The notes under the pieces are model-generated. The model had not been told where the DNA came from and made no database searches. It saw nothing but the letters and a program-made list of their open reading frames with translations. From positions 1 to 64,000 of the forward strand of contig CAWCOA010000031.1 in assembly GCA_963797085.1 (NCBI GenBank): a stretch of 64,000 nucleotides of DNA, read 5' to 3'. Positions 18,314 to 26,966 of this stretch are shown here, in pieces. The first letter of the stretch is position 1; every line of letters starts with the position of its first letter. The translations under genes and the position numbers were made by a program. Source of the stretch: JASJBU01 sp963797085. Its GTDB lineage: Bacteria; Pseudomonadota; Gammaproteobacteria; Chromatiales; Chromatiaceae.

Positions 18314-19072
18314 GTGGATATTGCAACTCTGGTAGGCTTGCTTGGCGGTTTTGGCATCATTATCGGAGCCATTGCATCAGGTGGCGATGTGATGCTGTTT
18401 GTCAATGTGCCTTCCATCCTGATTGTCGTGGGCGGCACCTTCATGGTGACTTTGATGCAGGTATCGCTGGGTGATTTCCTAGGTTCATTCAGCATCGGAA
18501 TGAAGGCCTTCTTGTATAAGACTGATGATCCAAAAAAACTCATCGATGAGGCGGTTGAACTAGCTGACATCGCAAGAAAAAACGGTCTGCTGGCGCTGGA
18601 AGGACAGGAGATCAGTAACGATTTTTTGAAACAAGGCGTAGGGTTATGTGTCGACGGACACGATCCAGCCTTGGTCAATAAATTGCTGACCAAAGATATA
18701 GATCTCACCATTCAGCGTCACGATGTGGGGCAGACCATGTTTAAAAACATGGCAACCATGGCCCCCGCGATGGGCATGATTGGTACCTTGGTTGGTTTGG
18801 TGCAGATGTTGGCGAATATGTCAGACCCGGCCAGTATCGGACCGGCCATGGCCGTGGCTTTGTTGACCACCTTGTATGGCGCCGTGATCGCCAATGCATT
18901 CGCCCAGCCCATGGCGGATAAGCTGGCCCGTGCCAGCAGCCTGGAAAAGACCAACAAGTCACTGATCATAGAAACCATCTCGGGAATCCAGGAAGGCATG
19001 AATCCACGTGTGCTCGAGCAGTTGCTGAGCACCTACCTGCCTTCGGGTAAGCGCCCCACCAAAGACTCTTGA
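18314..19072 (+). CDS. motA: Flagellar motor stator protein MotA/PomA
   Basis: MotA with MotB forms the ion-conducting stator. The 252-residue product has four membrane segments (about 2-24, 29-50, 150-172, 180-202) and the MotA/ExbB core (MATMAPAMGMIGTLVGLVQML). The start is GTG 18314 with GGAG nine bases upstream. The short cytoplasmic loop and PomA-like N-terminus (MDIATLVGLLGGFGIIIGAI) suggest a sodium-type stator, but the ion cannot be fixed from sequence alone. Confidence 0.93.
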   Translation: MDIATLVGLLGGFGIIIGAIASGGDVMLFVNVPSILIVVGGTFMVTLMQVSLGDFLGSFSIGMKAFLYKTDDPKKLIDEAVELADIARKNGLLALEGQEISNDFLKQGVGLCVDGHDPALVNKLLTKDIDLTIQRHDVGQTMFKNMATMAPAMGMIGTLVGLVQMLANMSDPASIGPAMAVALLTTLYGAVIANAFAQPMADKLARASSLEKTNKSLIIETISGIQEGMNPRVLEQLLSTYLPSGKRPTKDS

Positions 19073-19087
19073 TGCTAGGAACCCCGA

Positions 19088-19963
19088 ATGGCTGATGAGT
19101 GCCCAAAATGTGACGAGGGATTACCACCCTGGTTGTCTACATTCGCTGATCTGATGTCCCTGTTGATGTGTTTCTTTGTGCTGCTGCTCTCTTTTGCGGA
19201 GGTTGACGCGATCCGTTTCAAAAAAATGGCCGATTCCATGAAGGATGCCTTTGGTGTTCAACGTGAGATACCGTTGAACGAGATCGTCAAGGGGACGAGT
19301 GTCATCAAGCAGGAATTTTCTCCAGGCAGGCCCGATCCCACACCGATCAAGGATATTCGTCAGACGACTACTGAGGTCGAAAAGGAGTTTCTCGATGTAG
19401 ATCAAAAGGGCATGAATGACTCGCAAGTGCTTGACATAGATGAAGCAAAGGCGGCGGTTCAGGCGCAACTGGAGAAAGAGGTAGAACAGCAGGCGGTTGA
19501 ACTGAAGGAACTTCTGGAACAAGAGATCGACGCAGGATTGCTCGAGATCGAGACCGAAAATACCAAGATTATTATTCGTATACGGGAAAAAGGCTCATTC
19601 CAATCGGGACGCGCCAATCTTAACCCTGAATTCTTTGAGGTGATTTCCAAGATCACCGAAGTGATTGCCGTAACACCCGGAAATATCGTGGTTGCGGGCC
19701 ATACGGACAATATCCCGATCTCAACCAAACGTTTCCGCTCCAATTGGGAACTCTCATCCGCCCGCGCGGTGACTGTGGTACATGCCATACTGAGCAACTC
19801 ATCGATTGATGCTGGGCGCATGAAGATTGAAGGGCATGCTGACTCAAGTCCGCTGATGGCCAACGATTCCCGGGATAACCGGGCCAAGAACAGGCGCGTG
19901 GAGTTGATCATTGAGCGGGGAGAAGATATTGATAGTGGCGAGATTCTCAATACTATCGAATGA
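19088..19963 (+). CDS. motB: Flagellar motor stator protein MotB/PomB
   Basis: MotB anchors the stator to peptidoglycan. The 291-residue protein has the short N-terminus and membrane helix with the ion-binding Asp 21 (FADLMSLLMCFFVLLLSFAEVD), a charged linker, and a C-terminal OmpA-like peptidoglycan-binding domain (VVAGHTDNIPIS, NWELSSARA, NRRVELIIERG). It starts 15 bases after motA. An acidic, Gln-rich stretch at about 105-150 is the likely plug/coiled linker. Confidence 0.94.
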   Translation: MADECPKCDEGLPPWLSTFADLMSLLMCFFVLLLSFAEVDAIRFKKMADSMKDAFGVQREIPLNEIVKGTSVIKQEFSPGRPDPTPIKDIRQTTTEVEKEFLDVDQKGMNDSQVLDIDEAKAAVQAQLEKEVEQQAVELKELLEQEIDAGLLEIETENTKIIIRIREKGSFQSGRANLNPEFFEVISKITEVIAVTPGNIVVAGHTDNIPISTKRFRSNWELSSARAVTVVHAILSNSSIDAGRMKIEGHADSSPLMANDSRDNRAKNRRVELIIERGEDIDSGEILNTIE

Positions 19964-19999
19964 TAGATGGCGAGGAATTCCGTGCGGGAGATTTGACTG

Positions 20000-20617
20000 A
20001 TGAGTGATGAACTGCAAACTGAGAGTCAGGATGAACGAAGAGAGTTTTTTCGTATCGACGATACGATTCAGGTCAGTTATCAGTTGCTCGATGCAGATGA
20101 CCTATCGAAACGGATCAACGCATTGGAACAGGGAGTCGAGGGAAGTTTTACGATCATGACAAGGATGCAGGCGATCAGCCAGCATTTGTCCGCCTCACTG
20201 CACAGAATCGAACAGCGCGATCCGGATATCGCGGACTATTTGAAGGCGCTGGATGAGAAGGTCAATCTTCTCGGGCAGAGTTTCCTGGCCGAGGAATCAG
20301 AAATGATCGGGCAACCCACCAAGGCGGTCAACCTGAGCGCTGGGGGTCTCGCCCTGGACAGCCTGGAGTCACTACCGGTGGGTTCCCAGCTCGAGATCAA
20401 GCTGTTGTTACTGCCTTCCTTCACCGGAGTGGTCGCCTTTGGCGATGTGATCGGTGTGGTGCCGTCGGTGGAGAACGAAGGTTATCCCTATCGGTTGAGG
20501 ATCAATTTCAACCATATCCGGGATGTGGATCGGGATGCCCTCATACGCCACATTTTAAGACGCCAGGGGCAGATGTTGCGCAGGGAGCGTGAGCGCAAGG
20601 ATCTGTTCGGAGATTGA
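20000..20617 (+). CDS. PilZ-domain protein downstream of motAB
   Basis: The 205-residue product has an N-terminal RREFFRIDD motif like PilZ proteins, a helical middle, and a C-terminal half containing TKAVNLSAGGLALDS, which matches the NxSxxG part of the PilZ c-di-GMP site; the RxxxR part is RRXFFR at residues 13-18. Thus the two half-sites are separated by about 90 helical residues, an atypical spacing. It lies 36 bases after motB and may modulate the stator in response to c-di-GMP; that role is inference. Confidence 0.7.
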   Translation: MSDELQTESQDERREFFRIDDTIQVSYQLLDADDLSKRINALEQGVEGSFTIMTRMQAISQHLSASLHRIEQRDPDIADYLKALDEKVNLLGQSFLAEESEMIGQPTKAVNLSAGGLALDSLESLPVGSQLEIKLLLLPSFTGVVAFGDVIGVVPSVENEGYPYRLRINFNHIRDVDRDALIRHILRRQGQMLRRERERKDLFGD

Positions 20618-20988
20618 TCAAAACTCCAATCCAAACAGATCTACAGCATATTCTTGATACGGACACCCCTATCTCGTCAGGGTGAGGGGCTTGCTGTAAT
20701 GGTTCGCTGACCACTGCAGCCGCAATGCCGGCACGGCGACTTAGAGATCATCCCGGAATTGCTTGAAAAAGGCCTGGGATCTGGCGTTGCAGAAATGGTT
20801 TTTTGCGGACCGCTGTCTATGCTCGAGGCCTGGTGAGCAGAAACTCGGAGCGCGCCAGGCGAAGAAACTGGCGAAATTGCTCTTGAATAGCAACATAATC
20901 GCCCCAATATGGTAAAATCCCTACTCATTTATTCAGCCCGCATATCCAGTAATGCATGGCTGTGCAGGACACGTCTGAGGAATTCACC
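20618..20988. other. Gene-poor stretch with a possible decayed oxidoreductase fragment
   Basis: No full gene is seen. An open stretch on the plus strand (20711-20836) reads LEIIPELLEKGLGSGVAEMVF then CGPLSMLEAW and stop; the FCGP motif recalls the NADPH-binding end of ferredoxin-reductase-like proteins. It has no start and no ribosome site, so a remnant is possible but weakly supported. The segment before fmdB (20920-20988) carries its ribosome site GAGGA (20977-20981). Confidence 0.25.
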
Positions 20989-21246
20989 ATGCCGATTTAC
21001 GAATACCATTGCGAAGCCTGTGGGCACGAACTCGAGGCCTTGCAGAAGATGAGTGATGCTCCATTGGCGATCTGCCCGGAATGCAGCCAGTCCACCCTCA
21101 AAAAAGCCTTGAGTGCAGCAGGTTTCCGACTCAAGGGTAGTGGCTGGTACGAGACCGACTTCAAGCAGGGCAAAAAGAAGAATGTTCATGACTCGGGTAA
21201 GCCGGAAGCCAAAAAGCCGACCTGTAGCAGTGGTTCCTGCGGTTGA
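20989..21246 (+). CDS. FmdB-family zinc ribbon protein
   Basis: This 85-residue protein begins MPIYEYHCEACGHELE and has two CxxC pairs (CEAC, CPEC) of the FmdB/CxxC_CXXC_SSSS family, then a Lys- and Ser-rich tail ending CSSGSCG. The ATG at 20989 is preferred over an upstream frame extension because of the GAGGA seven bases before it. It lies before a DUF502 gene and aspS, an arrangement seen in many gammaproteobacteria. Function is not known; such proteins are proposed regulators. Confidence 0.9.
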   Translation: MPIYEYHCEACGHELEALQKMSDAPLAICPECSQSTLKKALSAAGFRLKGSGWYETDFKQGKKKNVHDSGKPEAKKPTCSSGSCG

Positions 21247-21265
21247 TTCCTGAATCACAGTGCTG

Positions 21266-21910
21266 ATGAGTTTTATACGACGCTATCTGGTGGCTGGGCT
21301 GCTGGTCTGGTTGCCGTTGGTCGCCACCTTTTTCGTCATCCGTCTGCTGGTACAGTGGATGGATAACAGTCTGCTCCTGTTACCTGAGAACTATCGGCCT
21401 GAAAATCTACTCGGTTTTGCGATTCCCGGCCTGGGAGTAGCGCTGTCGTTGTTGATTCTGCTATTCACTGGCCTGATTGCCGCGAACCTGTTTGGGCGCA
21501 AACTGGTCAGCTTGTGGGAAAGGGTGCTGTCCCGCATTCCATTGGTGCGGTCTATCTATTCTGCGGTTAAGCAACTGGTAGAGACCATGTTTTCCGATAG
21601 TGGGCAGTCTTTTCGTAAAGTCTTACTGGTTGAATTTCCCAGACGGGGACTCTGGACCCTTGCCTTCCAGACCGGCACCGAACAGGGCGAGGCCCAACTG
21701 AAGACCGGCCGGGATGTGGTCACCGTTTATATTCCCACCACCCCCAATCCCACCGGCGGGTACTTTGTGCTGGTGCCCAGAGAAGATGTCCGTGAGCTTG
21801 ATATGTCGGTCGATGAAGGGCTCAAAATGCTGCTCTCAATGGGTGCAGTGACTCCTGAACCAGAACATCTAGCGGGCAATCTGCTTGCAGAGGCAGAGGC
21901 CAAGCCTTAA
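21266..21910 (+). CDS. DUF502 inner-membrane protein
   Basis: The protein (about 214 residues) has two membrane segments (about 8-28 and 52-76) and the conserved DUF502 core IPLVRSIYSAVKQLVETMFSD and TPNPTGGYFVLVPREDV. It resembles LIKE-COV plant proteins of the same family; its bacterial role is unknown. ATG 21266 or GTG 21260 could start it. It is 19 bases after fmdB and 59 before aspS, so one transcript is likely. Confidence 0.88.
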   Translation: MSFIRRYLVAGLLVWLPLVATFFVIRLLVQWMDNSLLLLPENYRPENLLGFAIPGLGVALSLLILLFTGLIAANLFGRKLVSLWERVLSRIPLVRSIYSAVKQLVETMFSDSGQSFRKVLLVEFPRRGLWTLAFQTGTEQGEAQLKTGRDVVTVYIPTTPNPTGGYFVLVPREDVRELDMSVDEGLKMLLSMGAVTPEPEHLAGNLLAEAEAKP

Positions 21911-21969
21911 CATTCCCGCCTTTTAGCCGGTAGCGGACCGGTCCGAGACTCTTCACAGGAATTCATCCC

Positions 21970-23760
21970 ATGCGCAGCCATTATTGTGGTCAAGTAAACA
22001 GCTCTCTCATTGGTCAGGAAGTGGAACTCTGTGGCTGGGTTCATCGGCGACGTGACCATGGTGGTGTCATATTCATCGATCTGCGCGACCGGGAAGGTCT
22101 GGTGCAGGTGGTCTATGATCCGGATCTGCCCGAGGTCTTTTCTCTCGCCGAGCATGTGCGCAATGAATTCGTACTGCGTATCAAGGGTAAAGTCAGGCCG
22201 CGTCCCGAGGGCACGGTGAATCCTGATATGCCTACCGGTGAGGTAGAGATTCTCGGGCTGGAACTCGAGGTGCTCAACAAGGCGGATACCCCTCCGTTTC
22301 AGCTGGATGAACATGAAAAGGCCTCGGAGGAGATTCGCCTGCGCTACCGGTATATCGATTTGCGGCGTCCTGAGATGCTGGAGAAGATCCGCACCCGGGC
22401 CAAGGTAACGCGGGTGCTGCGGCGTTTTATGGATGAGCATGGCTTCCTGGATATCGAAACCCCGATGTTGACCAAGGCGACGCCCGAGGGGGCGCGGGAT
22501 TATCTGGTGCCGAGCCGCACCCACCCAGGTGAGTTCTTTGCTTTGCCCCAGTCGCCCCAGCTTTTCAAACAGCTGCTGATGATGTCCGGTATGGACCGCT
22601 ATTACCAGATCGTACGCTGCTTCCGCGACGAGGATCTGCGTGCTGACCGCCAACCGGAGTTTACTCAGCTCGATATCGAGACCTCCTTCATGGATGAGGA
22701 TGAGATTATGCGGCTGAATGAGGAGATGATCCGCCAGTTGTATAAAGAGATACTTAATGTAGAACTGCCCAATCCTTTCCCCCGCATGACCTATGACGAA
22801 GCGATGCTGCGTTATGGCACAGATCGACCTGATCTGCGGGTGCCGCTGGAGCTGGTGGATTTGGGCGATTTGATGCAGGAGGTGGAGTTCAAGGTCTTCT
22901 CCGGCCCAGCTAAGGACCCTCATGGCAGGATTGCCGCCCTGCATGTACCTGGCGGCAGCAGCTTGAGTCGCAAGCAGATCGATGAATATACCAAGTTTGT
23001 GGCTATTTATGGGGCCAAGGGGCTGGCCTATGTCAAGGTCAACGAACTGGCCAAGGGGCGTGAAGGCCTGCAGTCGCCGATCCTGAAATTCCTGCCCGAT
23101 GCTGCAGTTGACGGCATCCTGCAGCGCAGCGGGGCCAAAGACGGCGATTTGATCTTCTTTGGTGCCGATAAGGTGAATGTGGTCAACGAGGCATTGGGCG
23201 CCCTGCGCGTCAAGGTGGCTGAGGAGCTGGAGCTCATGGAGCTGGCCTGGCGCCCCCTCTGGGTGATCGATTTCCCGATGTTCGAGTGGGACGATCAGCA
23301 CAACCGCTGGAACCCGCTGCACCATCCGTTCACCGCCCCTAAGGTCGAACAGGTCGATCTGTTGGACAGTGACCCCGGTCAATGTAAGTCCCGTGCCTAT
23401 GACATGGTGATGAATGGGGTTGAACTGGGTGGTGGTTCGATCCGTATTCATCGACAGGAGGTACAGCAGAAGATCTTTAAACTGCTGGAGATTGGTGAAA
23501 CGGAGGCTGAAGAAAAATTCGGCTTTCTCCTTGAGGCCCTCAAATACGGTTGTCCTCCCCATGGTGGTCTGGCCTTCGGTCTGGATCGACTGGTGATGTT
23601 GCTGACCGGTTCCAACTCCATTCGCGAGGTGATGGCCTTTCCGAAGACCCAGACCGCAGCCTGTCAGCTGACCTCTGCTCCCTCGCCAGTGGGACTTGAG
23701 CAGTTGCGGGAACTATCGATCCGGGTGCGTAAGCCACAGAGCGAAGCGGCCGCTGATTAA
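21970..23760 (+). CDS. aspS: Aspartyl-tRNA synthetase
   Basis: AspS charges tRNA-Asp (or tRNA-Asp and tRNA-Asn). The 596-residue protein has the N-terminal OB fold, class II motif 2 (RCFRDEDLRADRQPEFTQLD), the bacterial insertion domain, and motif 3 (GGLAFGLDRLVMLLTG). AGGA lies 12 bases upstream of ATG 21970. Whether it is discriminating cannot be told here. The nudB frame overlaps its end. Confidence 0.97.
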   Translation: MRSHYCGQVNSSLIGQEVELCGWVHRRRDHGGVIFIDLRDREGLVQVVYDPDLPEVFSLAEHVRNEFVLRIKGKVRPRPEGTVNPDMPTGEVEILGLELEVLNKADTPPFQLDEHEKASEEIRLRYRYIDLRRPEMLEKIRTRAKVTRVLRRFMDEHGFLDIETPMLTKATPEGARDYLVPSRTHPGEFFALPQSPQLFKQLLMMSGMDRYYQIVRCFRDEDLRADRQPEFTQLDIETSFMDEDEIMRLNEEMIRQLYKEILNVELPNPFPRMTYDEAMLRYGTDRPDLRVPLELVDLGDLMQEVEFKVFSGPAKDPHGRIAALHVPGGSSLSRKQIDEYTKFVAIYGAKGLAYVKVNELAKGREGLQSPILKFLPDAAVDGILQRSGAKDGDLIFFGADKVNVVNEALGALRVKVAEELELMELAWRPLWVIDFPMFEWDDQHNRWNPLHHPFTAPKVEQVDLLDSDPGQCKSRAYDMVMNGVELGGGSIRIHRQEVQQKIFKLLEIGETEAEEKFGFLLEALKYGCPPHGGLAFGLDRLVMLLTGSNSIREVMAFPKTQTAACQLTSAPSPVGLEQLRELSIRVRKPQSEAAAD

Positions 23761-24208
23761 CCGGCCCTACAAGAGACCCGAGTCGATCCTGGTTGTGGTG
23801 TATACGACAGCCGGCGAGGTCCTGCTGCTGCGGCGCACCCAGCCCGCAGATTTCTGGCAGTCAGTGACCGGCAGTCTGCGTTGGGGGGAATCCCCGGTGC
23901 AGGCAGCACGCCGCGAACTCTATGAAGAGACCGGCATCATGGCGGGTGGACAACTGCGAGATCTCAGGCATAGCGAAACCTTTCAGATCGTTCCTCCCTG
24001 GCGGGCTCGTTATGCGCCAAATGCGCGCTACAACCGAGAGCATTGGTTTGCTCTTAGCTTGCCATCCCGGCGTCTGATTCATCGAAATTCCCAGGAACAC
24101 TCGGCCGAGCGATGGGTAAATGCTTCCCGGGTGACCAAGCTAGTGACCTCATGGACGAATCAAAAAGCAATAAAGATTTTGCTGGGTCGAGAATTCAGAA
24201 AGCCCTGA
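23696..24208 (+). CDS. nudB: Dihydroneopterin triphosphate diphosphatase (NudB-type Nudix hydrolase)
   Basis: NudB removes pyrophosphate from dihydroneopterin triphosphate in folate synthesis. The Nudix box is complete (GSLRWGESPVQAARRELYEE, then TGI) and the family features YKRPESILVVVY and WQSVTGSLRWGE are present. The only ATG/GTG/TTG start in frame is TTG 23696, inside aspS; by comparison with the E. coli protein, translation more likely begins near 23753 (CTG or ATT), so the true start is uncertain. It is the last gene of the fmdB-DUF502-aspS run. Confidence 0.85.
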   Translation: MSSCGNYRSGCVSHRAKRPLINRPYKRPESILVVVYTTAGEVLLLRRTQPADFWQSVTGSLRWGESPVQAARRELYEETGIMAGGQLRDLRHSETFQIVPPWRARYAPNARYNREHWFALSLPSRRLIHRNSQEHSAERWVNASRVTKLVTSWTNQKAIKILLGREFRKP

Positions 24209-24234
24209 TAAAGCCATCCATGGCTTTATCAGGG
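24203..24234. terminator. Perfect 15-bp hairpin at the end of nudB
   Basis: CCCTGATAAAGCCAT (24203-24217) is matched exactly by its reverse complement at 24220-24234, leaving a two-base loop. It includes the nudB stop codon. No T run follows on either strand, so it may be a bidirectional structure protecting or ending the convergent transcripts rather than a classical terminator. Confidence 0.55.
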
Positions 24235-24271
24235 CAAGGTAACAGAAAATGCGTTTTTCCGTTTCCTTCAG

Positions 24272-24811
24272 TTATTGTTTGAAATTTCCTTGGCGCGAAT
24301 CCAACTTTTGAATCGATTCCAGCTTGAACATTTCTGCCTCGAATCCTTCGAGATCAAACTTATCTTGCAGCTGGCTTAATTCCTCGTTGTATATGTCAAT
24401 GTTGTACTGCTGCATTAAATGAGTGACTTGTTTGACGTTATCGGGATAGATCACTGCGAGGTTATCTCTAGTCAAAAACGGGCAGCTCAAACAAACAGGG
24501 CCCGGTCCCGGCCATGGCCATTTAATTCGTTCCCATTTGACAAGCTCTGGGATTCTGAAAGGTATCGGAGTACACCCCGGTGCACTGATTATGACGTACC
24601 CCATACTGACATAGTTATTGATGGCGATGCTGCGGGCATTCTCACACCCCGCAAAGGTTGGTGCAGAAACACCTTGAGAGTATGTGTTTACAAAGTCAGT
24701 TGCCTTGACCATAGTTTGCCAGCCAAAAAAAGCGGCGAATGTTGACTGAGCACTAAACAGAATTACTGTGGTAAATAGTAGTTTTACAAGTGATGATTTC
24801 AGGTTGATCAT
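24272..24811 (-). CDS. Hypothetical secreted protein
   Basis: I do not recognise this 179-residue protein. It starts with a clear signal peptide (LVKLLFTTVILFSAQSTFA) behind a good ribosome site (AAAGGAG). The mature part has Cys residues in CENARS, APGCTP and CLSCPF, and a Trp/Pro-rich segment (KWPWPGPGPVC), followed by a charged C-terminal half with helical heptads. The CLSCPF motif is not a haem site. It stands alone and converges with nudB. Confidence 0.65.
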   Translation of the reverse strand: MINLKSSLVKLLFTTVILFSAQSTFAAFFGWQTMVKATDFVNTYSQGVSAPTFAGCENARSIAINNYVSMGYVIISAPGCTPIPFRIPELVKWERIKWPWPGPGPVCLSCPFLTRDNLAVIYPDNVKQVTHLMQQYNIDIYNEELSQLQDKFDLEGFEAEMFKLESIQKLDSRQGNFKQ

Positions 24812-25212
24812 TGGATTCTCCTTTGCATATTGTTATCAATGCGATGTGAATGCCCTCATCCACAGCTAAAGAGTGAATCCAAATGGTTTTAATGGCAGTG
24901 TGAAAAGTCACAGTGATTTAGTGAGTTATTCACTATCTTAGGCAGGCTAAGCAGTGGAGAAATCGTGATGATGTGGAATAACTCGAATTAATCGAGTACG
25001 CAGGCTATGTAATCTGCAGATGCTTCCTTGTTAACCGTTTCGCGTCACGATTTCTTAAGCAATAAAGGCCGACCTGGTATCCCGGATTGGTCACTATGGA
25101 TAGATATGACTTGGTTGCCCAACAGTTCTTGGTCTTGAACGGCTGGACAGCATGGCTTGATTTTCTTGTCAGGGCTGTAAGCCCGTGCGGTGTGGCAAGA
25201 AACGAGGGAATA
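24812..25212. other. Intergenic region without a gene
   Basis: No coding region is supported. It holds the upstream region of the minus-strand hypothetical, a short dyad CTCGA/TCGAG near 24980, and, downstream of tRNA-Asp on the minus strand, a GGGCT/AGCCC hairpin (25172-25184) that may help end the tRNA transcript. Confidence 0.4.
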
Positions 25213-25289
25213 TGGCGGAGCGGACGGGACTCGAACCCGCGACCCCCGGCGTGACAGGCCGGTATTCTAACCAACTGAACTACCGCTCC
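25213..25289 (-). tRNA. tRNA-Asp (GTC)
   Basis: The minus strand folds as a 77-base tRNA: acceptor GGAGCGG/CCGCTCC, D-arm with GTTCAGTTGGTTAGAA, anticodon loop CTGTCAC giving anticodon GTC, T-arm GGGTTCGAGTCCC, discriminator G and an encoded CCA. It stands alone, not in a tRNA cluster. Confidence 0.97.
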
Positions 25290-25355
25290 ATAGAAGCAGC
25301 GCGCTAGTTTAAGGCTTTTTACTATCCGGTCAACCAGTTTCTGAGATCATCAGCT

Positions 25356-26160
25356 TTATGTGTTTTGTGCAATCCAGTCTGTCCAGGAATCAAACAGGGC
25401 CTGATTGACTGCGGCCTTTGCCACCTTGGGCTGTAGATTGTCGGTGTAAGCCGCGGATTTTTCGATATCGTCAGCCAGACTGAATACGCCACCGGCTTCG
25501 CTGAAAGATCAACCGGCCCGCGGCAAAGTCCCACAGGCGTTGCCCGCCATGTAGATAGAGCTGCAGCCGGCCGGCCGCCAGCCAGCACCAATCCAGCGCC
25601 ACACTGCCGATACTGCGCTGGGAGCGGTAGGGTGGATGAGTAGCCAGATTGCAGCCCAGGGTTGCGGGGAGCCGTTTCAGATCCACCATCGCAACGGTAT
25701 CGGAGAGGGCCGATACACCTCCACCAAGCTGCAGATGACGGCCGTTGAGCCAGGCTCCCCGGCCGGTCTCGGCGTGGAAACACTCCTTGCGCATCGGGTC
25801 GTAGATGATCCCCAGGCGGGTTTCTCCGTCCTGGATATAGGCGAGAGAAACTGCGAAACAGGGCATGCCGGCAACAAAGTTGGCGGTGCCGTCGAGGGGG
25901 TCGAGGCACCAGAAGCCACTGCTGGAATCGGTCATGACATGCTGCTGTTCTATGGCGGACATCTCTTCGCCGAGAAAGGGGATGTCGGGGTAAAGCACCG
26001 AAAGTACTGTACTGATGCGTTTCTGAATAGCGAGATCGGTCGCTGTTACCAGGCTGCCGTCTGCTTTGGTGCTGCTGTCTGTCTGCTGATACCTGGGTAT
26101 CAACTCTTCCTCTGCGGTGTCGATAACCAGCTTTGCCAGTCGTGCGATATCGAAATCCAT
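25356..26160 (-). pseudogene. Inositol monophosphatase-family protein, frameshifted near the C-terminus
   Basis: The family (SuhB, HisN, CysQ) hydrolyses small phosphomonoesters using Mg2+. From ATG 26160 the frame shows the metal sites: GEE in FLGEEMS, and WCLDPLDGTANF. The final region LWDFAAGRLIF is followed by a shift at about 25500-25506; reading on with one base removed gives SEAGGVFSLADDIEKSAAYT and a normal end at 25356. Total length would be about 267 residues. The exact substrate is not clear. The shift is single, so it may be an assembly indel. Confidence 0.8.
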
Positions 26161-26275
26161 ACTCAAGCCTACCTTGTTGTTTTCATGATGGGGTTGCGTA
26201 ATATCAACGATTAAAAACCTTGTGGTGTGAAATAGTAACCCAATCCCCAGCCATTGGAACAACGGAGCCAAATCT

Positions 26276-26821
26276 ATGCTGTTCGAAGTCGACGGTCCCA
26301 CCCGCAAATGGGCCAAAACGCCCCATGAAATGTCGATGATGAACCTGGTGGCCTTTCATCTGATTGCCGCACCAGCCGCCATCGTGCTGGATATCGGCCT
26401 GCTGGGTTTCCTTGTGCCGTTGGTCCTTTCGCTCTCATTCATTGCGTTTGTATGGATTCGTGCCCAAACAGGCAAACAGCAGGATGCCTGGTTCGTGGCG
26501 GCCCACTGGCGGCTCTCCGCAAACAGGACCAAGATCCTCATGATCGGTTATCTGATCACTGCATCAATCCTCGGCTTCGCCTTTCTCGTTACCTCTGGCA
26601 GTTCAAAGAGTGACATCATGATGGTGGCCCTTTCCCGTGTGGCGGCCGTGCCGGTGTTGATCACCGTGATGATCTGCTTCGTTCTGGAGTCAGGTTCCAT
26701 CTATCAGGCCGGCAGAGGAGAGGTGCCGGATGGACTGGCAAAGCGCTTTCCACCACCGCCTGACCTGGTTGTCAAAGAAGGGCCAAAGCCCAGTGTTGTA
26801 GAGGCTCCGGCCGATATCTAG
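26276..26821 (+). CDS. Hypothetical inner-membrane protein
   Basis: The 181-residue protein has three or four membrane segments (about 22-38, 40-60, 88-108, 120-142) and a Pro-rich cytoplasmic tail. ACGGAG lies nine bases before ATG 26276. I do not recognise a named family. It diverges from the IMPase gene with 115 bases between their starts. Confidence 0.7.
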   Translation: MLFEVDGPTRKWAKTPHEMSMMNLVAFHLIAAPAAIVLDIGLLGFLVPLVLSLSFIAFVWIRAQTGKQQDAWFVAAHWRLSANRTKILMIGYLITASILGFAFLVTSGSSKSDIMMVALSRVAAVPVLITVMICFVLESGSIYQAGRGEVPDGLAKRFPPPPDLVVKEGPKPSVVEAPADI

Positions 26822-26966
26822 CAGAAAGGCTGCTCATCGGCCATCCTGGAATGGATAATCTGACAAGCCTCTGTTTATGAGGCGCTGGATAGTCCTGGCC
26901 GAATACTTCCTATTCAACCTCAGAATCACTACCATGGCTCTACTCTCTCTACTCAAGGAATTACTT

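Noticed and set aside
21907..23562. A 551-codon open frame antisense to aspS
   Set aside because: Fully explained by the intact aspS on the other strand; its translation is His/Gln-rich and matches nothing.
24480..24560. The CLSCPF motif as a haem site in the hypothetical secreted protein
   Set aside because: The CxxCH pattern is not completed; the fifth residue is Pro.
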